A DNA stretch of 6,946 nt from JAGNZR01 sp051652785 (GCA_051652785.1 JBOFUX010000060.1:1-6946); one strand, 5' to 3'. Positions 1 through 5,515 are shown, numbered from the stretch's first letter. Notes: generated from the sequence alone by a model not told the origin. Numbers and translations: made by a program.

Positions 1-72
1 TTCATATTTTTTTATAAAATTTGAACCTATAAATCCACTTGCTCCAGTTATTAAAAGGTTTTTCTTATTCAT
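1..72 (-). CDS. NAD-dependent sugar epimerase/dehydratase, N-terminal 24 codons (cut by window edge)
   Basis: The minus strand from 72 reads MNKKNLLITGASGFIGSNFI and continues off the left edge. The GASGFIG run (residues 10-16) is the glycine-rich GxxGxxG dinucleotide-binding loop that opens a Rossmann fold in the extended short-chain dehydrogenase family, such as nucleotide-sugar 4-epimerases and dehydratases. The ATG overlaps by one base the TAA of the sugar transferase gene upstream (TAATG). An AGGAG lies 10 nt before the ATG, inside the transferase 3' end, so translation is probably coupled. The pairing implies a cytoplasmic nucleotide-sugar enzyme in a glycan pathway. The exact substrate cannot be told from 24 residues. 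Confidence 0.8.
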   Translation of the reverse strand, partial: MNKKNLLITGASGFIGSNFIKKYE

Positions 73-746
73 TAATAATCAACTCCTATTTTTTTCACCA
101 TAACATCTTTTCGCTTTAATAATTCACTATCTTTAACAACATTTTCATTTTTAACACGTTTTGCTATTTTTAGTAATGTTGCTAATATCAGCCATATATC
201 ATAAAAAAAATTTTGATGTTCAATATAATAAAGATTTAAATCTATCTTATAAGGCATTATTTCTTCTATATAGAATTTTTCAGGGTCTTTCACTTGATTC
301 ATTAAATACTCTTCATCTGAAAAAACTATACTTGCAGGGGAAGATATTCCACTCCTTACTTTAAATATACCTTTTTGTCTCTCACTATAATATTTTAACC
401 GTCTAGGAAGTTCTGGTCTAGGACCTATAAAGCTCATATCACCTTTTAGTATATTTATGAATTGTGGTAATTCATCAATTTTTGTTTTCCTCATAAATTT
501 ACCAACAGGTGTTATTTCATTAGACGAACCTTTTATTTGAACTGTGTTTTTCTCTCTTATTTTATTACTTGTCATACTACGAAATTTATATATATTGAAT
601 TCTCTCATTCCTTTTGTTAGTCTCTTTTGCGAAAAAAGAATAGATCCTTGAGATGTTATTTTAACCACTGCTCCAACTATTATCATTAAAGGTAAAAAAA
701 ATATAATCCCCACTAATGATGCTACTATATCAAACAATCTTTTCAT
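72..746 (-). CDS. Bacterial sugar transferase (PglC/WcaJ-type phosphoglycosyl transferase)
   Basis: This 224-aa protein matches the Bac_transf family of monotopic phosphoglycosyl transferases. They move a phospho-sugar from a nucleotide sugar to undecaprenyl phosphate on the inner face of the cytoplasmic membrane, the first step of capsule, O-antigen or glycoprotein glycan assembly. Visible marks are the N-terminal hydrophobic segment (residues 5-29) with a central Pro19, as in the re-entrant helix of PglC; the KFRSM motif at 54-58; the Asp-Glu catalytic pair D91-E92 in KIDELPQ; and GPRPELP at 108-114. The length fits the short family members that lack the extra N-terminal membrane domain of WbaP/WcaJ. 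The start has AAGGA 9 nt upstream. It overlaps the next gene, an epimerase, by one base, so both probably belong to one glycan operon continuing to the left. The sugar is unknown. Confidence 0.93.
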   Translation of the reverse strand: MKRLFDIVASLVGIIFFLPLMIIVGAVVKITSQGSILFSQKRLTKGMREFNIYKFRSMTSNKIREKNTVQIKGSSNEITPVGKFMRKTKIDELPQFINILKGDMSFIGPRPELPRRLKYYSERQKGIFKVRSGISSPASIVFSDEEYLMNQVKDPEKFYIEEIMPYKIDLNLYYIEHQNFFYDIWLILATLLKIAKRVKNENVVKDSELLKRKDVMVKKIGVDY

Positions 747-819
747 TTTAGTTTATCCTTTTATTTTTTATTAACAAAAAATAACAAAATATCACATGTT
801 ATTTTATATATTGTATTAT

Positions 820-828
820 ATTATATCA
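820..828 (-). promoter_or_regulatory. Extended -10 promoter candidate for the sugar transferase operon
   Basis: The minus strand reads TGATATAAT here, an extended -10 (TGnTATAAT), with a second overlapping TATAAT at 815-820. No good -35 is visible 17 bp upstream. It lies between the terminator of the preceding gene and the transferase start, where a promoter is needed, and implies a leader of roughly 65-70 nt. The surrounding sequence is so AT-rich that chance matches are possible. Confidence 0.4.
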
Positions 829-856
829 TATTAAAATATTTTTTGTTTTTTTTTAT

Positions 857-906
857 AAAAAAAAGCTTATTAAGCTAATTAATTTTTTAATTAGCTCAAT
901 AAACTT
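857..906 (-). terminator. Rho-independent terminator of the HTH gene
   Basis: Positions 863-882 and 887-906 form an inverted repeat of 20 positions with two mismatches, around a 4-nt loop at 883-886. The inner 10 bp are perfect (agctaattaa/ttaattagct). On the minus strand the stem runs directly into eight T residues (864-857). This is the expected layout for termination of the leftward HTH transcript ending at 966, and it isolates that gene from the sugar transferase operon. Confidence 0.8.
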
Positions 907-965
907 TATAAAGGCACTATTTTTTATGGTATATCTGTATTTATTTAAATTTTTCTTTACTCTAT

Positions 966-1265
966 TTAACTTCTAAAAACATTTATTATGCTTTCAGTGA
1001 ATATGATTATTTTTGTTCCTCCAAAAGCTCTATAACTGAAAAGAACTTCTGTGTCTATTAAATTGTATACAGCACTTTTACTTATAGATAAATATTTAGC
1101 TATTTCTCTTACACTTGTTAAATTTCCTAATTTTTTTACTGCATCATTAACTATTTTTCTTTCTATATTGTTTACTGCTAATATAGTATCTAAAACCTCC
1201 TTTGTAAACATAACTTGTTTCTTTGGTTGTTTTACTTGTTTTGGTTCCTTCATTTTTTCAGTCAT
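966..1265 (-). CDS. Small excisionase-like helix-turn-helix protein
   Basis: This 99-aa protein has a Lys-rich N-terminus (KEPKQVKQPKKQ, residues 6-17) and a helical middle. Its C-terminal half resembles the HTH_17/excisionase-type winged helix: LTSVREIAKYLSISKSAVYN (49-68) as helix-turn-helix, then the wing segment FSYRAFGGTKIIIF (76-89) and a last helix ESIINVF. Such proteins bind DNA as excision factors of prophages and integrative elements or as small regulators. GAGGAGG sits 5 nt before the ATG, which supports this start over the internal Met5 or Met19. A possible promoter (TTTATA-17-TATTAT) lies at 1294-1322. It is monocistronic, with its own terminator at 857-906, and faces away from the rightward cluster that begins about 275 bp away. 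No integrase is in the window, so a regulatory role is as likely as an excisionase role. Confidence 0.75.
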   Translation of the reverse strand: MTEKMKEPKQVKQPKKQVMFTKEVLDTILAVNNIERKIVNDAVKKLGNLTSVREIAKYLSISKSAVYNLIDTEVLFSYRAFGGTKIIIFTESIINVFRS

Positions 1266-1487
1266 ATTTTCCTCCTCTAAATAGATATTAATAATAATAT
1301 TTTTATTGGATAAAACTATAAAAATTTTTTAGTACCTTTCTTTGATTATATTGTAATTATTAGAGTTTGATTACTCTTTTATTCATATTTCCATTGATTT
1401 TTAAAAGTTTTTTTACATAACCTTCTATCTTCACATTACCTATATTTTTTATCTAATAAATAGTGTTAATATATATGTATCAGCTGA

Positions 1488-1516
1488 TTGAAAACTTTGG
1501 CAAATAACTTTATTTT
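1488..1516 (+). promoter_or_regulatory. Promoter candidate of the 100-aa gene, overlapping a palindrome
   Basis: TTGAAA (1488-1493), a 17-bp spacer and TATTTT (1511-1516) form a plausible sigma-70 type promoter 24 bp before the gene start. A perfect 10-bp palindrome, atcagctgat (1479-1488), ends on the first base of the -35 and could be an operator half-overlapping it. The region 1286-1478 holds no gene that I can support; it contains only AT-rich sequence and a weak 5-bp hairpin (agagt/actct near 1362-1377). Confidence 0.5.
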
Positions 1517-1539
1517 AATTTTCTAAATGGAGGTAGAAT

Positions 1540-1842
1540 ATGACAAACGGTGAAAAAATTTTTATAATTAAATCTTTAGTTGAGAAGTTTACAAAATCTA
1601 TAGAAAGAGAATTAGGAGTGAAAAAAGAGATTTCTGATGATAAAGCAACTCTTGAACAAATTCAAGAAATGAATAATTCTGCTTTAGCAATGCCTTCTGA
1701 TTCGGGTTATGTTTCTTATGAGGAATGGATCACTAGTATAAATAAAGAAATAACTAGTGGTATTAACTCACTCGCAAAAATAGGTGAACAAAAAGTTGAA
1801 ATAGAAGCGTTGCAATATTACTTAGACAACACTACGGCGTAA
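1540..1842 (+). CDS. Hypothetical 100-aa acidic soluble protein
   Basis: I do not recognise a family. The protein looks soluble and largely helical. It has no signal peptide or membrane span, and counting 17 Asp/Glu against 11 Lys/Arg makes it acidic. A basic-acidic N-terminal helix (residues 5-31) is followed by a less regular Ser/Gly/Pro stretch (47-58), YEEW (60-63), and a C-terminal helix (66-94). The start is well supported: GGAGG lies 6 nt before the ATG, with a promoter candidate at 1488-1516. Its TAA overlaps the ATG of a 19-codon ORF (TAATG at 1840-1844), and the transcript ends at the terminator at 1905-1945. Codons are as AT-rich as in the neighbours, except for a slightly GC-richer end (actacggcg). 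An acidic partner, antitoxin or immunity protein for the following cationic peptide is conceivable, but this is inference from charge and position only. Confidence 0.7.
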   Translation: MTNGEKIFIIKSLVEKFTKSIERELGVKKEISDDKATLEQIQEMNNSALAMPSDSGYVSYEEWITSINKEITSGINSLAKIGEQKVEIEALQYYLDNTTA

Positions 1843-1901
1843 TGAAAAAATTCGTTAAAATACTAAAATTTATAATACGTCTTTTGCGAGATATTTTCTA
1901 A
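1842..1901 (+). CDS. Putative 19-aa amphipathic cationic peptide, coupled to the 100-aa gene
   Basis: A complete ORF encodes MKKFVKILKFIIRLLRDIF. Its ATG overlaps the stop of the preceding gene (TAATG), the usual signature of translational coupling. Placed on a helical wheel by hand at 100 degrees per residue, all seven charged residues (K2, K3, K6, K9, R13, R16, D17) fall between 160 and 300 degrees. Every hydrophobic residue except F10 falls on the opposite face. Net side-chain charge is +5. This is the layout of membrane-active peptides such as phenol-soluble-modulin-like or short toxic peptides. Caveats: it is very short, there is no separate ribosome binding site, and most of it lies in a 96-bp repeat whose second copy (2616-2711) lacks the ATG. 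It may instead be an accidental reading of a terminator leader. Confidence 0.4.
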   Translation: MKKFVKILKFIIRLLRDIF

Positions 1902-1951
1902 AGTAAATAGAGGGGCACTTTTAAATAAGTGCCCCTCTATTTTTAATTTTC
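1856..1951 (+). repeat. 96-bp direct repeat, copy 1 (3' module with terminator)
   Basis: This segment recurs at 2616-2711 with 94 of 96 bases identical; the differences are T/C at 1869/2629 and G/A at 1888/2648. It starts just after a gene stop and ends just past the terminator T-tract. It includes most of the 19-aa ORF, a TATAAT (1871-1876) and the hairpin. Outside it, the two modules share no obvious similarity. Confidence 0.95.
1905..1945 (+). terminator. Strong rho-independent terminator (copy 1)
   Basis: Arms 1905-1920 and 1927-1942 pair perfectly over 16 bp around the loop ttaaat. The GC-rich core is gaggggcac/gtgcccctc, which stands out in this AT-rich DNA. It is followed by a T-tract (1940-1944) on the plus strand. 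It ends the transcript of the 100-aa gene and the small peptide ORF. Confidence 0.9.
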
Positions 1952-1990
1952 AATTGAATAGTTTTTATTATTAAAATATTGATTTTTTTA

Positions 1991-2019
1991 TTTACATTTT
2001 ATTTTTATCATTGTATAAT
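1991..2019 (+). promoter_or_regulatory. Near-consensus promoter of the 70-aa/DUF2335 operon
   Basis: TTTACA (1991-1996, five of six consensus -35 bases), a 17-bp spacer and TATAAT (2014-2019, perfect -10) lie 37 bp before the first start codon. It sits just after the copy-1 terminator, so the second module is transcribed separately. Confidence 0.75.
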
Positions 2020-2056
2020 AATTTATCTATAATATTGAAATAGGAGATGATTAATT

Positions 2057-2269
2057 ATGAAAAGTAAATTTTCAACGTTTATTTTGGGTTTTAGTTATAT
2101 AGTGACTTCATATTTAAATGTTATTAATCTTCAACCACTTGATATTAATAACGGAAAAGAAAAAGATAAAGAATCATTAAAAAAAGATTGGAGCTTGGTT
2201 GGTCAAAGTCTAAGAGGTGGTATTAATGAGTTCAAATCATCAGAAGAATATTCCAAATTCTCAAAATAA
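2057..2269 (+). CDS. Hypothetical 70-aa protein with N-terminal membrane anchor
   Basis: Residues 5-25 are hydrophobic (FSTFILGFSYIVTSYLNVINL) after a Lys-containing start, so this is a membrane anchor or an uncleaved signal. A strongly charged linker (KEKDKESLKKD, 34-44) and a short tail with W45, VGQSLRGGINEF (48-59) and a Ser/Glu/Lys end follow. I cannot assign a family. AGGAG lies 10 nt before the ATG and a near-consensus promoter just upstream. The 3' end overlaps the DUF2335 gene by 44 bp in another frame and carries that gene's ribosome binding site, so the two are almost certainly co-translated and may act together at the membrane. The tail most likely lies in the cytoplasm if the N-terminus is a signal anchor of reversed topology, but orientation cannot be fixed by eye. 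Confidence 0.65.
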   Translation: MKSKFSTFILGFSYIVTSYLNVINLQPLDINNGKEKDKESLKKDWSLVGQSLRGGINEFKSSEEYSKFSK

Positions 2270-2615
2270 TTCTAATAAAAAAGTTTCAATTCACCATCAA
2301 GAAGCTTATACAGGACCAATTCCACATCCAGATTTATTTGAAAAATTTGATAAAGTATTGCCAGGGGCAGCAGAAAGAATTTTAAAAATGGCAGAATTAG
2401 AACAAGAAAATAGACATAAAACAGAAAATATTCAAATTAATTTATTAAAAATAAATTCTATTTTAGGACTTTTATTTGGCTTTATAATAACTATAGCCAT
2501 TATTGGGAGTGGTTTATATCTTCTTCTTAATGATAAATCAATTCAAGGATTTTCTTTAATAATAACTTCTATTATTGGATTAGTTGGAGCTTTTAAATAT
2601 AAGAAAAAACATTAG
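2226..2615 (+). CDS. DUF2335 family membrane protein
   Basis: This is a 129-aa protein of the DUF2335 family (function unknown, often found on phage-derived and accessory DNA). The family signature is clear: YTGPIPHPDLFEKF (28-41), then LPGAAERILKMAE (45-57), then EQENRH (59-64). This cytoplasmic helical part is followed by two membrane spans (about 79-101 and 107-124) separated by LNDKSIQGF, and a KYKKKH tail. I chose the ATG at 2226 over the upstream GTG at 2217, because AGAGGTGG (2213-2220) is then an ideally placed ribosome binding site and the GTG would lie inside it. The first 27 residues are a low-complexity Asn/Ser/Gln/His tail. It overlaps the 70-aa gene by 44 bp and ends one base before repeat copy 2. 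The function is unknown; a role in phage or element-host interaction is only inference. Confidence 0.88.
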   Translation: MSSNHQKNIPNSQNNSNKKVSIHHQEAYTGPIPHPDLFEKFDKVLPGAAERILKMAELEQENRHKTENIQINLLKINSILGLLFGFIITIAIIGSGLYLLLNDKSIQGFSLIITSIIGLVGAFKYKKKH

Positions 2616-2711
2616 TAAAATACTAAAACTTATAATACGTCTTTTGCAAGATATTTTCTAAAGTAAATAGAGGGGCACTTTTAAATAAGTGCCCCTCTAT
2701 TTTTAATTTTC
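2616..2711 (+). repeat. 96-bp direct repeat, copy 2 (3' module with terminator)
   Basis: Second copy of 1856-1951 (94/96 identical), beginning directly after the TAG of the DUF2335 gene. The peptide frame of copy 1 is still open here, but no ATG starts it. An in-frame ATT (2611) overlaps the TAG, and an in-frame TTG (2584) lies inside the DUF2335 gene. Relative to the copy 1 peptide, the two base changes alter F10 to Leu and R16 to Gln, so the amphipathic pattern survives. Confidence 0.95.
2665..2705 (+). terminator. Strong rho-independent terminator (copy 2)
   Basis: It has the same 16-bp perfect stem (2665-2680/2687-2702), loop ttaaat and T-tract as copy 1. It ends the 70-aa/DUF2335 transcript. 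It also lies just past the stop of the convergent amidohydrolase gene (2728) and could act weakly on that strand, where the tail is only TATTTACTTT. Confidence 0.88.
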
Positions 2712-2727
2712 TATATTAACTCCCTCA

Positions 2728-4143
2728 TTATTTCTTAATATTCTTTTTTGCTTTCTCCCCTAACTCTCTACCAAAAATAGCAATATCTTTTTCTATCTCT
2801 AACATATCCTCACTATTTTTCTTTAAATCATAAGTTTTCAGTTCTTTATTTTCAACTATAATTTTTCCATTTACTATAGTTGTATCTACATTACTTCCAT
2901 TAGCTTGAAATACTAAAGTTGCATAAGCATCATAGTTTGGCATCATATTGGGAGATTCAGTTTCCACTATTAGTATGTCAGCTAGTTTCCCTATTTCAAT
3001 AGATCCAATTTTTTTATCTAGGTTTAGTGCTCTAGCACCTCCTATTGTCGCCATCTTTATTATTATTTCTGGAGTCATAATTGTTCTATTATTATATTTT
3101 ATTCTTTGCATATTAGCGGCATAGCTTAATGTTCTAAATAAATCTACTTGATTTGAACTCATTGGTCCATCTGTTCCTAAACCTACATTTATATCTTTAT
3201 TTACCATTTCATAAGCCCTTGCAATACCAGTAGCACCTTTTGCATTAGCCATAGGGTTATATGCAACTGAAACCCCTCTCTTTTTTATTATATCTAAATC
3301 ATTGTCAGATAAGTGTATTGCATGGGCTAATAGAACATTTTTATCTAAAACTTTTATTGAGTCTAAATATTCTACAACTGACATTTTATTAAGTTTAAGT
3401 CTTTTCGCTTCATCATCAAATTCAGCTACATGTATCAAGACTGGAACATTGTATTTTTTTGACAAATTATTTATTTCTTTTAACTTTTCTTCAGAAACAG
3501 TATAAGGTGCGTGTGGACCAAAAGCTGGTATTATTAAATCATCATTTCTATACTCTTTAATAAATGAATTTGCATATTCAAGTCCTCCATAAGGTTCTTT
3601 TGCATCAACTACAGGAAATTTTATTATAGTTTCTCCTAAAACAGCTCTAATTCCTATTTTTTTAGTTGCTTTTGCCATTTCGTCCATATGATAATACATA
3701 TCTACATATGTGGTAACTCCCCCTAATGCCATATTTATTGCTCCATGTATTGTTGATTTATAGATTAAGTCTCTAGTTAGTTTTTCCTTTTCAAGAGGAA
3801 ATAAATAATCATAAAGTCTATTTTCTATCCCCTCTTCCCCTAACCCTCTAAAAGCGATCATTGGAAGATGACTATGAGTATTTATCATCCCTGGCATTAT
3901 AATTCCTTGTTTTGCATCAATAATTTTTTCAGCTGTATATCTATCTAATAAATCTTTAGTTCCAACATCTATTATTTTATTTTCTTTAATAACTACAACA
4001 CCATTCAGGATTTTTTTACCATTTTCATTCATTGTTAACACTTCACCGTTTTTAATAATTAAAGTTGCTTGTTCTTTTCCCCATGAAGTTAAAAATAAGC
4101 ACAATAATAATAGTAATAGTATGATTTTATTTCTTTTAATCAT
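2728..4143 (-). CDS. Exported amidohydrolase, MTA/SAH deaminase-like
   Basis: This 471-aa protein is a metal-dependent amidohydrolase of the ATZ/TRZ-MtaD type, which deaminates adenine-bearing compounds such as 5'-methylthioadenosine, S-adenosylhomocysteine or adenosine. Metal and catalytic residues are all present: H90 and H92 (NTHSH), H211 (GPHAPYT), H238 and E241 (IHVAE), H274 (LLAHAIH) and D325 (GTDG). The family's first beta-sandwich strand begins at TLIIKNG (27-33). Before it lies an extra segment of about 25 residues with a K/R-rich start and a long Leu core (8-18), that is, a signal peptide. C15 is preceded by Leu, so no canonical lipobox is seen. AAGGAGG lies 4 nt before this ATG, so the extension is translated. 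Most family members are cytoplasmic, so location outside the cytoplasmic membrane is the odd point. The neighbouring base permease suggests nucleoside or base salvage; the exact substrate is open. Confidence 0.88.
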   Translation of the reverse strand: MIKRNKIILLLLLLCLFLTSWGKEQATLIIKNGEVLTMNENGKKILNGVVVIKENKIIDVGTKDLLDRYTAEKIIDAKQGIIMPGMINTHSHLPMIAFRGLGEEGIENRLYDYLFPLEKEKLTRDLIYKSTIHGAINMALGGVTTYVDMYYHMDEMAKATKKIGIRAVLGETIIKFPVVDAKEPYGGLEYANSFIKEYRNDDLIIPAFGPHAPYTVSEEKLKEINNLSKKYNVPVLIHVAEFDDEAKRLKLNKMSVVEYLDSIKVLDKNVLLAHAIHLSDNDLDIIKKRGVSVAYNPMANAKGATGIARAYEMVNKDINVGLGTDGPMSSNQVDLFRTLSYAANMQRIKYNNRTIMTPEIIIKMATIGGARALNLDKKIGSIEIGKLADILIVETESPNMMPNYDAYATLVFQANGSNVDTTIVNGKIIVENKELKTYDLKKNSEDMLEIEKDIAIFGRELGEKAKKNIKK

Positions 4144-4184
4144 AATTCCTCCTTAAATAATTATTATAACTTCACTATTTCCAT

Positions 4185-4193
4185 ATTATAGCA
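4185..4193 (-). promoter_or_regulatory. Extended -10 promoter candidate of the amidohydrolase gene
   Basis: The minus strand reads TGCTATAAT, a perfect extended -10 (TGnTATAAT), about 40 bp before the amidohydrolase start. No good -35 is found at 17 bp. It lies in the 93-bp gap after the permease gene, where I see no terminator, so the amidohydrolase may have both its own promoter and readthrough from the permease. Confidence 0.55.
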
Positions 4194-4236
4194 CATTACA
4201 ATTTCAATTTTCACTTATAAATTTGTCTCAATTCTT

Positions 4237-5484
4237 TTAAATTTTCTCTATTTTCTCCTGTTCTACTATTTTATCCTCTGGTAATATTTTATTTAAAGTT
4301 ACTCCTATTACTGCTGCAATAGCAAGTCCCGATATAGAAACTGTTTTCCATATAATAATATTATCTATGGCTATTCCCAGTACAAAAATTAAAGATGCAA
4401 TTATTAAATTTCTAGAATGTGAAAAATCTATTTCTGCTTCTATTACAGTTCTAACCCCTACTGAGGCTATCATACCAAAAAGAATTATTGAGATTCCTCC
4501 CATTACAGGGACTGGTATAGTTTGAAGTATAACACCAAATTTTCCTATAAAACTTAGCACTATTGCATAGCATGCGGCTATTCTTAAAATTGTTGGATCA
4601 TATACCTTTGTAACAGCTAGAACTCCTGTATTTTCACCATAAGTTGTATTTGCTGGTCCACCCAAGAATCCTGCTACTACTGTTGCTACCCCGTCTCCTA
4701 AAAGAGTTCTTGAGATTCCCGGATTAGCAAAAAAATCTTTCCCTACTACTGCTCCATTTGTTGTTATATCTCCTATATGTTCTATAAAAACTACTAAAGC
4801 TATTGGTGCTATTGCTAATACTGAAGTAAGAGTTATCTCTGGAATTGTTAAAATATCTTTTACTGCCTCTGGAGAAAATCCAACCCAGTTAGCATTTTTT
4901 ACTATTTCAAAATCAACCATTCCTAAAAAAGAAGCAGCTATATATCCTATAATTACTGATATAAGTATTGGAACTAATCTAAAAAAAGATTTTTCTAAAA
5001 CTGATATAGTTATCATTGAAATAATTACTATAAGTGCTACAATAAGGCTTTTACTTTGGAAAGTTCCGTTGGAATACCCCGCCATACTAAGTGCCACTGG
5101 ACTCATTCTAAGACCTATAACCATTATAATTGGACCTACCACAACTGGTGGAAAAAATGATTTTACTTTCTCTACTCCACAAATTTTAATAACTCTAGAC
5201 ATAATAATATAAACTATTCCAGCTGAAATTATTCCACCTTTTACAGCTCCTATTCCACCTTCTTTTAAAACTAAAGATATAGCTCCTATAAAAGCAAAAG
5301 ATGACCCTAGAAAAACTGGAACTATTCCCTTAGTACAAAGATGAAATAAAAGTGTTCCTACACCAGCTGAAAGAAGTGCCACTGAAGGATTCAGTCCTGT
5401 TAAAAAAGGTACAAGTACAGTTGCCCCAAACATTGCAAGCACATGTTGTAATCCAAGTATTAATTTAGTTCTTTTTTTAATCAT
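4237..5484 (-). CDS. uraA: NCS2 family uracil (nucleobase) permease
   Basis: This 415-aa polytopic protein has the nucleobase-cation symporter-2 family length and about 14 hydrophobic segments; it imports uracil or a related base with protons. Signatures: GLQHVLAMFGATVLVP (11-26) in the first span, PPVVVGP (112-118), EHIGD (235-239) and GPANTTYGENTGV (276-288). By family alignment from memory, E235 and E284 correspond to the two glutamates that hold uracil in E. coli UraA (E241, E290). D239 stands where UraA has H245, so specificity for uracil is likely but not certain. AAGGAG lies 10 nt before the ATG. A terminator-like hairpin (5516-5553) separates it from the thioesterase gene upstream, leaving only about 30 bp for a promoter. 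Expression may need readthrough or a promoter inside the thioesterase gene. No PyrR-type or purine-riboswitch motif was recognised in that short leader. Confidence 0.9.
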   Translation of the reverse strand: MIKKRTKLILGLQHVLAMFGATVLVPFLTGLNPSVALLSAGVGTLLFHLCTKGIVPVFLGSSFAFIGAISLVLKEGGIGAVKGGIISAGIVYIIMSRVIKICGVEKVKSFFPPVVVGPIIMVIGLRMSPVALSMAGYSNGTFQSKSLIVALIVIISMITISVLEKSFFRLVPILISVIIGYIAASFLGMVDFEIVKNANWVGFSPEAVKDILTIPEITLTSVLAIAPIALVVFIEHIGDITTNGAVVGKDFFANPGISRTLLGDGVATVVAGFLGGPANTTYGENTGVLAVTKVYDPTILRIAACYAIVLSFIGKFGVILQTIPVPVMGGISIILFGMIASVGVRTVIEAEIDFSHSRNLIIASLIFVLGIAIDNIIIWKTVSISGLAIAAVIGVTLNKILPEDKIVEQEKIEKI

Positions 5485-5515
5485 AATTCACAGTCTCCTT
5501 TAACTATATTTTTTC

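Noticed and set aside
161..364. 67-codon plus-strand ORF
   Set aside because: Lies antisense inside the well-supported sugar transferase gene, has no ribosome binding site and shows no family features.
1051..1284. 77-codon plus-strand ORF
   Set aside because: Antisense to the HTH gene, whose start, ribosome binding site and domain are clear; its hydrophobic look is a complement artefact of Lys/Glu codons.
2217..2225. GTG start for the DUF2335 gene
   Set aside because: The GTG lies within the AGAGGTGG ribosome binding site that serves the ATG at 2226.
1856..2711. Integron-type cassettes with attC sites
   Set aside because: Each module is a gene followed by a shared hairpin, which recalls attC. 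However, the hairpin is a perfect GC-rich stem with a T-tract, I find no paired RYYYAAC/GTTRRRY core sites, and no integron integrase is present.
1856..2711. CRISPR array
   Set aside because: Only two 96-bp copies separated by 664 bp of coding sequence; no short regular spacers.
3302..3505. 67-codon plus-strand ORF
   Set aside because: Antisense to the conserved core of the amidohydrolase (HVAE and LLAHAIH region).
4069..4143. Lipoprotein signal on the amidohydrolase
   Set aside because: A Cys (C15) sits in the hydrophobic core, but the residues before it are Leu-Leu-Leu rather than a lipobox with Ala, Gly or Ser at -1.
5485..5515. PyrR attenuator or purine riboswitch before the permease
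   Set aside because: The leader is about 30 bp after the preceding terminator, too short for a riboswitch, and no PyrR-binding loop was recognised.
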